Below are positions 1 to 7,300 of a stretch of DNA of 22,815 bases, piece after piece. Every line of letters starts with the position of its first letter. Position 1 is the first letter of the stretch. The stretch covers positions 1-22,815 of the forward strand of contig JBILVO010000056.1 in the NCBI GenBank assembly GCA_044370415.1, read 5' to 3'. The translations under genes and the position numbers were made by a program. The notes beneath the pieces were generated by a model. The model had not been told where the DNA came from. It saw only the letters and a program-made list of their open reading frames with translations, and did no database searches. Origin of the DNA: CAMCQY01 sp044370415 (GTDB lineage Bacteria; Planctomycetota; Planctomycetia; Pirellulales; UBA1268).

Positions 1-13
1 CCCGCAGGCTGAT

Positions 14-129
14 GCGGCCGGAGGCGAAGCCAAGGTTCGCCTCGTCCGCAATCGCTCGCCTTCCGGGCGAGACGAATCTGTCGGTATCCTTCATCCTTGG
101 TCCCCGCAGGCGCTCGCCTTCCGGGCGAG
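14..129. repeat. Palindromic intergenic repeats upstream of zwf
   Basis: The left edge holds several inverted repeats and no credible gene. One dyad has 8-bp arms (21-28 and 36-43), extended by a 4-bp outer arm (14-17 and 46-49). Two copies of a 19-nt unit (53-71 and 111-129) are identical, and each folds as a 6-bp stem (ctcgcc/ggcgag) around a 5-nt loop. With the preceding ccgca the match extends to 26 nt with two mismatches, at a period of 58 nt. They could end transcription of a gene left of the window or belong to a dispersed palindrome family. The same style of hairpin recurs at 15784-15976. Confidence 0.6.
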
Positions 130-162
130 CCACACACAGCCACCATCAGCGCGGATACCACA

Positions 163-1623
163 GTGTCTCACTCGATCGTGATCTTCGGCGCGTCCGGCGA
201 CCTGACGAGCCGCAAGCTCGTGCCCGCGCTCTACACCCTCTTCCGCAGCGGCGCCCTGCCTCCGGACACGCGGATCGTCGGCTTCTCACGCACGCCGATG
301 AGCGACGAGCAGTGGCGGGCGCAGCTCCGCGAGTCGACGGCCGCCCACGCGGACGGCGATTCGCCGGACGACGCCTCGTGGCAGGCGTTCGCGGCGGGCA
401 TCCACTACCAGCCGGGCGACATCGGCAGCCCCGACGACTTCCGCCGGCTCGCCGCCAGGCTGCAGGCGCTCGAGGCGGGCGTCGACGCCACCCGCGTCTA
501 CTACCTCGCCACCGCCCCGCAGTTCTACGAGCCCGTGGTCGCGGCGATCGGCGCCCACGGCATGGCCGCCGAGGATCACGGCCCCCGGCGGATCGTCGTC
601 GAAAAGCCGTTCGGCACCGATCTCGCCACCGCCCGGGCGCTCAACGAGCACCTGCACCGCGTCTTCCACGAGAGCCAGGTCTATCGCATCGACCACTACC
701 TCGGCAAAGAGTCGGTGCAAAACATCCTCGCCCTGCGATTCGCCAACACGATCTTCGAGCCGATCTGGAACCGCCGCTACATCGACCACGTGCAGATCAC
801 CGTCGCCGAGGAGGTCGCCGTGGGCCGCCGGGGCGGCTACTACGACGGCGCGGGCGTGCTCCGCGACATGTTCCAAAACCACCTGCTCCAGCTGCTCATG
901 GTGACGGCGATGGAGGCGCCCGTGCGGTTCAACGCCAGCGCCGTCCGCAACGAAAAGGTCAAGGTGCTCGAGGCGATCCGGCCCCTCGACCTCGCCGAGG
1001 TGGCGACGGCCGGCGTCCGGGGCCAATACCGGGGCTACCTCGCCGAGCCGGGCGTCGCCGAGGGGAGCCAGACGGCGACGTTCGGGGCCGTTCGGCTGGA
1101 GATCGACAACTGGCGGTGGCAGGGCGTGCCCTTCTACCTGCGCAGCGGCAAGCTGATGAGCTGCCGCACCACGCAGATCGTGATCGCCTTCCGGCAGCCG
1201 CCGCTGGAGCTCTTCGCCGAAGGCAAGCACAAGAGCCACCGCGAGGCCAACCGGCTCGTGATCCAGATCCAGCCCGCCGAGGGCATCCAGCTGCACTTCC
1301 ATACGAAGGTGCCGGGCGACGGCATGAACCTGCGGCTCACCGACCTCGAGTTCAGCTACTCGCGGGAATTCACCGGCCGGCTGCCGGAGGCCTACGAGCC
1401 GCTGCTGCTCGACGTGATGACGGGCGACGCGAGCCTCTTCGCCCGCGCCGACGAGGTGGAGAAGTCCTGGGACATCATCGACCCGTTCGTCCGCGCCTGG
1501 AGCTCCGTCGACATGCCACCGATCGAGCAGTACGAGCCGGGCGACTGGGGGCCGCGGGAGAGCATGGCGTGGATGGCCGCCCAGGGGCGGTCCTGGTTCG
1601 ATTCCTGCCCGGTGCTCTCGTGA
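163..1623 (+). CDS. zwf: Glucose-6-phosphate 1-dehydrogenase
   Basis: Oxidises glucose 6-phosphate to 6-phosphogluconolactone with NAD(P)+, the entry step of the oxidative pentose phosphate pathway, in the cytoplasm. The 486-residue product has the usual family length. It shows the N-terminal dinucleotide-binding motif GASGDLTSRK (residues 9-18), the active-site signature RIDHYLGKE (175-183, with H178 and K182) and a second conserved histidine in RDMFQNH (H240). I chose GTG at 163 because the homology begins at once (SHSIVIFGASGD). A longer frame from TTG at 97 would start in the palindromic repeats. No clear Shine-Dalgarno is visible. Its stop overlaps the next gene's start (GTGA), so the two are very likely co-transcribed. 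No pgl or gnd is nearby. Confidence 0.95.
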   Translation: MSHSIVIFGASGDLTSRKLVPALYTLFRSGALPPDTRIVGFSRTPMSDEQWRAQLRESTAAHADGDSPDDASWQAFAAGIHYQPGDIGSPDDFRRLAARLQALEAGVDATRVYYLATAPQFYEPVVAAIGAHGMAAEDHGPRRIVVEKPFGTDLATARALNEHLHRVFHESQVYRIDHYLGKESVQNILALRFANTIFEPIWNRRYIDHVQITVAEEVAVGRRGGYYDGAGVLRDMFQNHLLQLLMVTAMEAPVRFNASAVRNEKVKVLEAIRPLDLAEVATAGVRGQYRGYLAEPGVAEGSQTATFGAVRLEIDNWRWQGVPFYLRSGKLMSCRTTQIVIAFRQPPLELFAEGKHKSHREANRLVIQIQPAEGIQLHFHTKVPGDGMNLRLTDLEFSYSREFTGRLPEAYEPLLLDVMTGDASLFARADEVEKSWDIIDPFVRAWSSVDMPPIEQYEPGDWGPRESMAWMAAQGRSWFDSCPVLS

Positions 1624-2657
1624 GGATCGATGGCGTCGAGCTCGCATCCCCCGTGGTGCAGGCGGCGCTCTCGGGCTACAGCGACCGCCCGATGCGGGTG
1701 CTCGCCCGCCGGCACGGCGCAGCCTACGCGCTCTGCGAGGTGCTCCTCGACCGCTTCGTGACGGAGGTCGGAACCAACCGCCGCAACCTGGCGCGGCTCG
1801 CCGTGGCCGACGAGGAGCATCCGGTCGGCGGGCAGCTCATGGGCGCCAATCCCGACGACTTCGCCCCCGCCGCCCGACGGCTCGTGGCCGAGGGCTACGA
1901 CGTCATCGACATCAATTTCGGCTGCCCCGTGAAGAAGGTGCTCGGCCGCTGCCGCGGAGGCTACCTGCTGGGCGTGCCGGAGACGGCGCTCGAGATCGTG
2001 ACGCGGGTCCGCGACGCCGTGCCGCCGGCGATTCCGGTCACGCTCAAGATGCGCCGCGGCATCGACGATTCGGCCGCCAGCGCCGACCGCTTCTGGACGA
2101 TCTTCGACGGCGCGTTCGCCCGCGGCGTCGCCGCGATCACCGTCCACGGCCGCACGGTGCAGCAGAAGTACGTCGGCCCGAGCAGCTGGGACTTCCTCGC
2201 CGCGGTGAAGCGGCACGCCGGCGACCGCACCGTGATCGGCTCGGGCGACCTCTTCTCGGCCGCGGCCTGCGTGGCGATGCTGCGGCAGACCGGCGTCGAC
2301 GGCGTGAGTGTCGCCCGGGGCGCGATCGGCAACCCGTGGATCTTCCGACAGACGCTGGCGCTCCTGGCCGGCGAGCCGCCGCCGCCCCCGCCCACGATCC
2401 GCGAGCAGGCCGACGTGCTCGCGGAGCACTTCGCGCTGGCGGAGGAGCTGCACGGGCCCGATCTGGCGGGCAGGCTGATGCGGAAGTTCGCCATCAAGTA
2501 CGCGCGGCTCCACCCCGACTACCTGCCGGTCCGCGACGCCTTCATCGGCGTGAAGGTCAACGCCGACTGGCGGGCGGTGCTCGACCGCTTCTACGCCGTC
2601 GACGGCCCCGGACGCGATCCCGCCGACGACGTCGACGAGACGGCGGAATGCGGCTGA
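1620..2657 (+). CDS. dus: tRNA-dihydrouridine synthase (copy 1)
   Basis: FMN-dependent enzyme that reduces uridines in tRNA to dihydrouridine. The 345-residue product has the Dus TIM-barrel landmarks: ALSGYSD near the N-terminus (family form APMAGVTD), the catalytic cysteine in INFGCPVKK (C102), the FMN-contacting TVHGRT and IGSGDL, and SVARGAIGNPWIF. A C-terminal helical part ends with LMRKFAIKYAR. The start is GTG at 1620, overlapping the zwf stop by 4 nt. The frame stays open upstream through zwf, but that is only high-GC read-through. The segment after the catalytic Cys reads LGRCRGGYLLG instead of the common AGAALL-type sequence, so the DusA/B/C subtype is unclear. A second Dus gene lies at 8483. 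Confidence 0.92.
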   Translation: MRIDGVELASPVVQAALSGYSDRPMRVLARRHGAAYALCEVLLDRFVTEVGTNRRNLARLAVADEEHPVGGQLMGANPDDFAPAARRLVAEGYDVIDINFGCPVKKVLGRCRGGYLLGVPETALEIVTRVRDAVPPAIPVTLKMRRGIDDSAASADRFWTIFDGAFARGVAAITVHGRTVQQKYVGPSSWDFLAAVKRHAGDRTVIGSGDLFSAAACVAMLRQTGVDGVSVARGAIGNPWIFRQTLALLAGEPPPPPPTIREQADVLAEHFALAEELHGPDLAGRLMRKFAIKYARLHPDYLPVRDAFIGVKVNADWRAVLDRFYAVDGPGRDPADDVDETAECG

Positions 2658-2700
2658 CTCACAGCCGGCCCGGAGTGATCGCTCCCTCCTGAAACGCGGC

Positions 2701-2715
2701 CTCGGGACGCCCGAG
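2701..2715. terminator. Hairpin between convergent dus and queG
   Basis: A perfect 6-bp stem (ctcggg/cccgag) encloses the 3-nt loop acg and touches the queG stop codon. No T-tract follows on either strand, so it is not a classic intrinsic terminator. Its place between two 3' ends suggests bidirectional termination or mRNA-end protection. The acg loop recurs in the stronger hairpin at 16458-16488. Confidence 0.45.
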
Positions 2716-4020
2716 TCACCCTGGCTCGGATGCGGTCTGGCCCAACGCCCGCTGGATCTCGCGCCGCACCTCGGCGTCGGCCTCGACCGCGAGCCGCGCG
2801 GCGAGCCGCTCCCGCGACCGCGTGCCGAGCGGGCCGCCCGCGCGGCTCCAGCATCCCAGCGCCCAGGCCGCCGCACCCCGGACGACCTCCTCCGCGTCGG
2901 CCAGCGCAGCGGCGAGCGGCTCGAACGCCGCGGGGTCGGGGGCGTTGCCCAGCGCGATCGCCGCCGACCGCAAGAGCCCGCGACGCTTGGCCCGCAGCAG
3001 CGGTGTGCCGCGAAACTGCCGGCGAAATCCCGCCTCGTCGAGCCGCAGCAGCTCCGCCAGCGGCAGCGTTCCCGGAGGCTCCCCCGCCGCCGTGGGCCGC
3101 GGCTGCAGGGATGGCTCCGCGGAGCCGGGCGCGTGGCGGTTCCACGGGCAGACTTCCTGGCAGACATCGCAGCCGAACACCCACGCTCCCATCCGGCCGC
3201 GGAGCTCCGCGGCGATCGGGCCATGGTCCTCGATCGACAGCCCGCTGATGCAGCGGCTGGCGTCGAGCAGCCGCGGGGCCACGAATGCGTCCGTCGGGCA
3301 CGCGTCGAGGCAGGCGGTGCAGCTGCCGCAGTGGTCGACCTCAAGCGGCGCGTCGGTCGGCAGTTCGAGGTCGGTGAGCAGAGCCGTCAGCAGGAAGTAG
3401 CTGCCCGCGTTCGGGTCGATCAGCATCGTGTTCTTGCCGAACCAGCCGAGCCCGGCGAGCCAGGCGAACTCCCGCTCGGCCAGAGGCGCCGAGTCGACCA
3501 CGCCGCGGGTGCGGCAGCCGGGCACGCGTGCCTCGAGCCAGGCCGACAGCTCGTTGACCCGCGCGCGCAGCAGGTCGTGGTAGTCGCCACCCCAGGCATA
3601 ACGGGCCACGCGGCCCCGGCCTGCTCCGGCGGCGGCACCTGCAGCGGCCGGATCGGCGGAGTCGTCGTGATCGGCCAACGCGCCGCGGGGGGCGGTCGTG
3701 GCATGATCGGTGGCGAGCATGACGACGCTGCGCACGCCGGGGAGCAGGTGGGCCGGATCGGCCCGCAGCGGCAGCTGTCGTTCGAGCCATTCCCCGACCG
3801 CCCCCGCGAGCCCGCGGTCGATCCAGCGGCGGACGAGATCCTGCCGGGGAGGAGGCACCGCCGGCGCGACGCCCAGCCGGGAGAACCCCAGTCGGCCGGC
3901 TGCCGTCCGCAGCTCCGCCAGGATCGCCACCGGGTCCGCGGGCCCCGATCCGACGGCGGCGATCTCAACGCCGGCGGCTGCGGCAGCAGCACGGGAGAGT
4001 GATTCAGCGCGTGTGTTCAT
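2716..4020 (-). CDS. queG: Epoxyqueuosine reductase QueG
   Basis: Cobalamin- and 4Fe-4S-dependent enzyme that reduces epoxyqueuosine to queuosine in tRNA, the last step of queuosine synthesis. Visible features are the substrate/cobalamin-region signature GVVDSAPLAEREFAW followed by GLGWFGKNTML, a ferredoxin-like cluster motif CGSCTACLDACP (C231, C234, C237, C241), a conserved RCISGLS (C257), and a second cluster motif CDVCQEVCP (C284, C287, C291). The C-terminal part has HEAT-like alanine-rich helices (about residues 345-425), as in some QueG proteins. The 434-residue length assumes ATG at 4020. An in-frame ATG at 4044 is also possible, and neither has a clear Shine-Dalgarno. Longer extensions have no family similarity that I recognise. 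It is convergent with zwf-dus and divergent from the lipoprotein gene. Confidence 0.93.
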   Translation of the reverse strand: MNTRAESLSRAAAAAAGVEIAAVGSGPADPVAILAELRTAAGRLGFSRLGVAPAVPPPRQDLVRRWIDRGLAGAVGEWLERQLPLRADPAHLLPGVRSVVMLATDHATTAPRGALADHDDSADPAAAGAAAGAGRGRVARYAWGGDYHDLLRARVNELSAWLEARVPGCRTRGVVDSAPLAEREFAWLAGLGWFGKNTMLIDPNAGSYFLLTALLTDLELPTDAPLEVDHCGSCTACLDACPTDAFVAPRLLDASRCISGLSIEDHGPIAAELRGRMGAWVFGCDVCQEVCPWNRHAPGSAEPSLQPRPTAAGEPPGTLPLAELLRLDEAGFRRQFRGTPLLRAKRRGLLRSAAIALGNAPDPAAFEPLAAALADAEEVVRGAAAWALGCWSRAGGPLGTRSRERLAARLAVEADAEVRREIQRALGQTASEPG

Positions 4021-4350
4021 GCGCGGGTGTTCATGGTGGGGCATGCGAACGGCGGGCAGGAAGACACGGCAGGCTGCGCAAGGAGCGACGACGGCGACCT
4101 TTCCGGGACGCATCGCCTGCGTGCATGCCTTCCATGGGAAGCGGTGGCTGGGCGATCGGGGAGCCGAAACCCGCCCCCGGCGGAGGCGGCGAACCTGCGG
4201 GAAGTGGTCTGGACCCGGGGCCGCGAGTCAGTATCCTCCCGCCCCACATTGTGCAGCCGCGTTCAGCTTGTCCAGCCACGCGGCCGTCCAGCCATGAACG
4301 AACGAGCCCCTCGTCCGGCGTCCCAGCCGTCAGCCCGCGGAGAGCGAGCC
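4021..4350. other. Divergent intergenic region queG / lipoprotein
   Basis: About 330 nt separate the queG start from the preferred start of the lipoprotein gene. It must hold the promoters of both, but I see no convincing -35/-10 pair. The plus frame stays open through it, with an ATG at 4294, but the encoded sequence looks unconstrained. Just inside queG, a short near-duplication (atgaacacccgcgc followed by atgaacacacgcgc) covers the start codon and makes the exact queG start ambiguous. Confidence 0.4.
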
Positions 4351-5157
4351 GTGTTCAACGATTCCACCAGCCTTCCGAGCCACCAGCCGGCGCGTCGCAA
4401 TTCCCGTGACGATGGCACCGCGTTGCGGCTCCGTGATCACGGCACCTACCTCTGCCTCGCCACGGCGGCGCTCGCGGCGGTGGTGCTCCTGGGGCTTGCT
4501 GGCTGCCAGACGCCACCCCAGACGGCCGCACCCGTCTACGGCTCCACCGTGGCACCACCCGCCACCGGGATGATCGGCCAGCCGGCTCCCTACGGCACCA
4601 CGCCGCCGGCCGTCTCCTTCGCACCGCAGGCCGGGGGACAGCCGATGCCCGGTCCGTCCACCACGTGGCAGGGCGTCGGTCAGCCGGCGGCCCCCGCCCC
4701 GAACACCTGGAGCTGGTCGCAGCCTTCGGCCTCGGCCCCGCAGCAGCCGATGCAGGCCCCGAACATGCAGCAGTACGGCAACCAGATGGCCAACCAGGCG
4801 AACCAGTACCAGCAGAGCCTGTCGAACCAGGCCAACCAATACGCCAACCAGACGCAGCAGTCGCTCGCCAACCAGACGCAGCAGTACGGCAACCAGCTGC
4901 AGAACACGGCGAACCAGTACCAGCAAGGCTTCAACAACCAGGTGCAGCAGTACAACAACCAGATGCAGCAGGGCGCACAGTCGGCCCAGCAGCAGATGAA
5001 CGCGCAGTTCCAGCAGGCCAACCAGCAGATGCAGCAGGCCATGCCGCAGATGACCGGGCCGCAGCAACAGACGACCAACGGCAGCTGGTGGCCGTTCAGC
5101 AACACGAGCGGCATGCCCCCGGCCCGGTCCACGCCGGCGTTGCCGGCCCGCTACTGA
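4351..5157 (+). CDS. Q/N-rich lipoprotein, function unknown
   Basis: I do not recognise a family. From GTG at 4351 (GGAGAG lies 6 nt upstream) the product is 268 residues. After a roughly 30-residue N-region comes a hydrophobic segment ending in the lipobox LGLAGC, which puts the lipid-anchored cysteine at C52; it is therefore probably a membrane lipoprotein. Residues 53-133 are rich in Pro, Ala, Thr and Gly. Residues 134-240 are almost entirely Gln and Asn with scattered Tyr, Met, Ala and Ser, in loosely repeating units such as ANQTQQ and NQYQQ. An 18-nt stretch is repeated exactly (4843-4860 and 4867-4884, period 24 nt). The tail contains WWPFS. ATG at 4294 is an alternative start. It lies 149 nt before the SecA-like gene on the same strand. 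Confidence 0.8.
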   Translation: MFNDSTSLPSHQPARRNSRDDGTALRLRDHGTYLCLATAALAAVVLLGLAGCQTPPQTAAPVYGSTVAPPATGMIGQPAPYGTTPPAVSFAPQAGGQPMPGPSTTWQGVGQPAAPAPNTWSWSQPSASAPQQPMQAPNMQQYGNQMANQANQYQQSLSNQANQYANQTQQSLANQTQQYGNQLQNTANQYQQGFNNQVQQYNNQMQQGAQSAQQQMNAQFQQANQQMQQAMPQMTGPQQQTTNGSWWPFSNTSGMPPARSTPALPARY

Positions 5158-5245
5158 CGGGCTGACCGGCCACCCGCAGGCCGCCGCTGCGGCCGCGAAC
5201 CTTGCCCGCGGGTCCGTGGGTGACGGATACTTGTCCAAGGCCGTT

Positions 5246-5292
5246 GCGGATGCGGCGGCGGCACGAGGCCGCCGCGGATGCGGCGGCGGCAC
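5246..5292 (+). repeat. 19-nt direct repeat before the SecA-like gene
   Basis: Two identical 19-nt copies (5246-5264 and 5274-5292) lie 28 nt apart, rich in cgg triplets. The period is not a multiple of three and the unit looks non-coding. This argues for starting the downstream gene at 5307 rather than at the upstream TTG (5202) or ATG (5250). Confidence 0.6.
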
Positions 5293-5306
5293 TGGGACAG
5301 GCCGCC

Positions 5307-7241
5307 ATGTTCGACTGGTTGCGCGGATTGCCGTTCGGATCGCGGTCCGCCATCAACGCCTCCACCTGGCGGACCGTGGAGCGCATCGACGCCCTCGCGG
5401 CCGAGATGGCCGAGCTGAACGACCTGGCGCTCAAGCGGCTGGGGAGATCGCTCTGCTACCGCGCCCGCGCGGGTGAGCCCGTCGACTCCCTCATGGTCGA
5501 GAGCTTCGCCGCCACGCGGGAGGCGGGCCGCCGCCGTCTCGGCATGCGGCACTACGACGTGCAGCTGCTCGCCGGCGTGGCCCTCGTCCACGGCGCCATC
5601 GTGGAGATGCAGACCGGCGAGGGGAAGACGCTCGTGGCCACGCTGCCGCTGGTGCTCTACTCGCTCTTCGGCCGCGGCGCGCACCTGGCCACCGTGAACG
5701 ACTACCTCGCCCGCCGCGACGCGGAATGGATGATGCCGATCTACGAGGCGCTCGGGCTCTCCGTCGGCATCGTGCAGTCGCAGATGGATTTCGACCCGCG
5801 CCGCAAGGCTTACGCCTGCGACGTCACCTATGGCACCGCCGGCGAGTTCGGCTTCGACTTCCTCAAGGACCGGCTCATGAACCGCGAGATCACCGAGGGC
5901 CGCGGCGATCTGGGGGCGGTGCTCACCGGGAAGACCGCCGGCGGCGCCGCCAAGCTGTTGCAGCGGCCCTACTGGTTCGCGCTGGTCGACGAGGCCGACA
6001 ACGTCCTGATCGACGACGCCCGCACGCCGCTGATCATCGCCTCGCCGCCGGGGGAGGCACAGGCGACCGAGCAGACGCTCTTCCGGTTCGCCGCCGACGC
6101 GGCGGTGAGGCTGGAGGCCGGCGAAGATTTCGAAGTCGACGCGCAGAAGCAGACCTGCGAGCTGCTCGGCCGCGGCCGGAGTTCTGTTCGCGCCCTCGCC
6201 CGGCCGGAGGCGATTGAGTCGGTGAGCCTGCTGGCCATCTACGACGCCGTGGAGCGAGCCTGCCGGGCCCGACGATTCTTCATCCGCGACCGGCAATACG
6301 TCGTCCGCGACGGCAAGGTCGTGATCATCGACGAATCGACGGGCCGGGCCGCCGAGGGGCGGAATTGGCGGGACGGTCTGCACCAGGCAGTCGAGGCGCA
6401 GGAGAAGATCGAAATCACCGTGCCATCCGGCCACGCGGCGCGGATCACGCTCCAGAACCTTTTCGCCCGCTGGCCCCACCTCGCCGGCATGACGGGCACC
6501 ATCGCGACCAGCGCCCAAGAGCTGGCGCGGACATACGACGTGGCGGTGGCGGTCGTCCCAACCAACCGGCCCGCGATCCGCCGCCGGCTCGCGCCGGTCG
6601 TGTCGCAGAACCAGGCCGAGAAGTTCTCCAGGATCGTCGCCGAGGTGCAGGAGATGCACGCTACCGGCCGGCCGGTACTCATCGGCACCCGGTCGATCGA
6701 CAAGTCGGAGACGCTGTCGCGACTGCTCGAGGCGGCGGGACTCCCGCATACAGTGCTCAACGCGCGGCACATCGCGAAGGAGGCGGAGATCGTGTCCCAG
6801 GCCGGCCAGCACGGGCAGATCACTGTCTCGACGAACATGGCCGGCCGCGGCACCGACATCAAGCTCGGCGAGGGCGTGGGCGAGCTCGGCGGCCTGCACG
6901 TGATCTGCACCGAGCTGCACGACTCTGCGCGGATCGACCGGCAGCTGGTCGGCCGCTGCGGCCGTCAGGGCGATCCCGGCACCTGGCGGCAGTATGCGGC
7001 GCTCGACGACGACATCCTCGTGGCCGGCTACGGAGCGGCCCGGGCGGCTCGCATCGCGGCGCGGCTGGCAGGACGGCTCGACGGGAATCCCGAGGGACTG
7101 CTGGCCGTCTTCCGCCGGGCGCAGAAGCGGGTCGAGGCCCGCCACGTGCGGCAGCGTCGGGTGCTCGAATACGTCGAGCGGCAGCGGGCCGAGGCGCACA
7201 TGCAGATGAGCCAGGATCCCTACCTCGACGCCGCCTCCTGA
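5307..7241 (+). CDS. Short SecA-like ATPase lacking C-terminal domains
   Basis: Homologous to SecA, the ATPase that drives preproteins through SecYEG. The 644-residue product keeps the motor: Walker A MQTGEGKT (101-108), VNDYLARRDAEWM, YGTAGEFGFDFLKD, the DEAD-box variant DEAD (228-231), the preprotein cross-linking region including VRDGKVVIIDESTGR and WRDGLHQAVEA, GMTGT (394-398), NMAGRGTDIKLG, and motif VI GRCGRQGDPG (549-558). The Walker A position matches ordinary SecA. An insertion of about 20 residues precedes the DEAD box. Only about 86 residues follow motif VI, ending just past the start of the helical scaffold (AQKRVEARH...VLEY). The wing domain, two-helix finger, C-terminal linker and zinc motif are absent, making it 200-300 residues short. 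The Ser of the usual GRSGRQGD is Cys. It is therefore probably an accessory paralogue, not the housekeeping SecA. ATG 5307 has a purine-rich GGGACAGG upstream. Confidence 0.88.
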   Translation: MFDWLRGLPFGSRSAINASTWRTVERIDALAAEMAELNDLALKRLGRSLCYRARAGEPVDSLMVESFAATREAGRRRLGMRHYDVQLLAGVALVHGAIVEMQTGEGKTLVATLPLVLYSLFGRGAHLATVNDYLARRDAEWMMPIYEALGLSVGIVQSQMDFDPRRKAYACDVTYGTAGEFGFDFLKDRLMNREITEGRGDLGAVLTGKTAGGAAKLLQRPYWFALVDEADNVLIDDARTPLIIASPPGEAQATEQTLFRFAADAAVRLEAGEDFEVDAQKQTCELLGRGRSSVRALARPEAIESVSLLAIYDAVERACRARRFFIRDRQYVVRDGKVVIIDESTGRAAEGRNWRDGLHQAVEAQEKIEITVPSGHAARITLQNLFARWPHLAGMTGTIATSAQELARTYDVAVAVVPTNRPAIRRRLAPVVSQNQAEKFSRIVAEVQEMHATGRPVLIGTRSIDKSETLSRLLEAAGLPHTVLNARHIAKEAEIVSQAGQHGQITVSTNMAGRGTDIKLGEGVGELGGLHVICTELHDSARIDRQLVGRCGRQGDPGTWRQYAALDDDILVAGYGAARAARIAARLAGRLDGNPEGLLAVFRRAQKRVEARHVRQRRVLEYVERQRAEAHMQMSQDPYLDAAS

Positions 7242-7253
7242 AGCGCCGCCCGG

Positions 7254-7291
7254 CACAGTCTCTCCCGGCTATCACAGTCTCTCCCGGCTAT
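7254..7291 (+). repeat. 19-bp tandem duplication
   Basis: Two exact head-to-tail copies of a 19-nt unit (7254-7272, 7273-7291) nearly fill the 59-nt gap between the SecA-like gene and the next start codon. They occupy the place where a ribosome binding site would be expected. Probably a slippage product. Confidence 0.7.
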
Positions 7292-7300
7292 CATGGCGCC

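Noticed and set aside
12..1619. Upstream extension of the first dus frame through zwf
   Set aside because: The frame is open by chance. Dus similarity begins only at GTG 1620, and the upstream translation is Arg/Pro-rich shadow.
1392..3344. Long minus-strand open frame (about 650 codons) across zwf, dus and the end of queG
   Set aside because: Arg/Pro/Ala-rich translation with no family motif, overlapping three well-supported genes. A typical high-GC shadow frame.
4027..4350. N-terminal extension of the lipoprotein gene from 4027 or 4294
   Set aside because: A lipoprotein signal should be near the N-terminus. GTG 4351 has a good Shine-Dalgarno and the upstream translation shows no constraint.
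5151..7256. Minus-strand open frame (about 700 codons) opposite the SecA-like gene
   Set aside because: Covers almost exactly the complement of a gene with all SecA motor motifs; the translation is compositional only.
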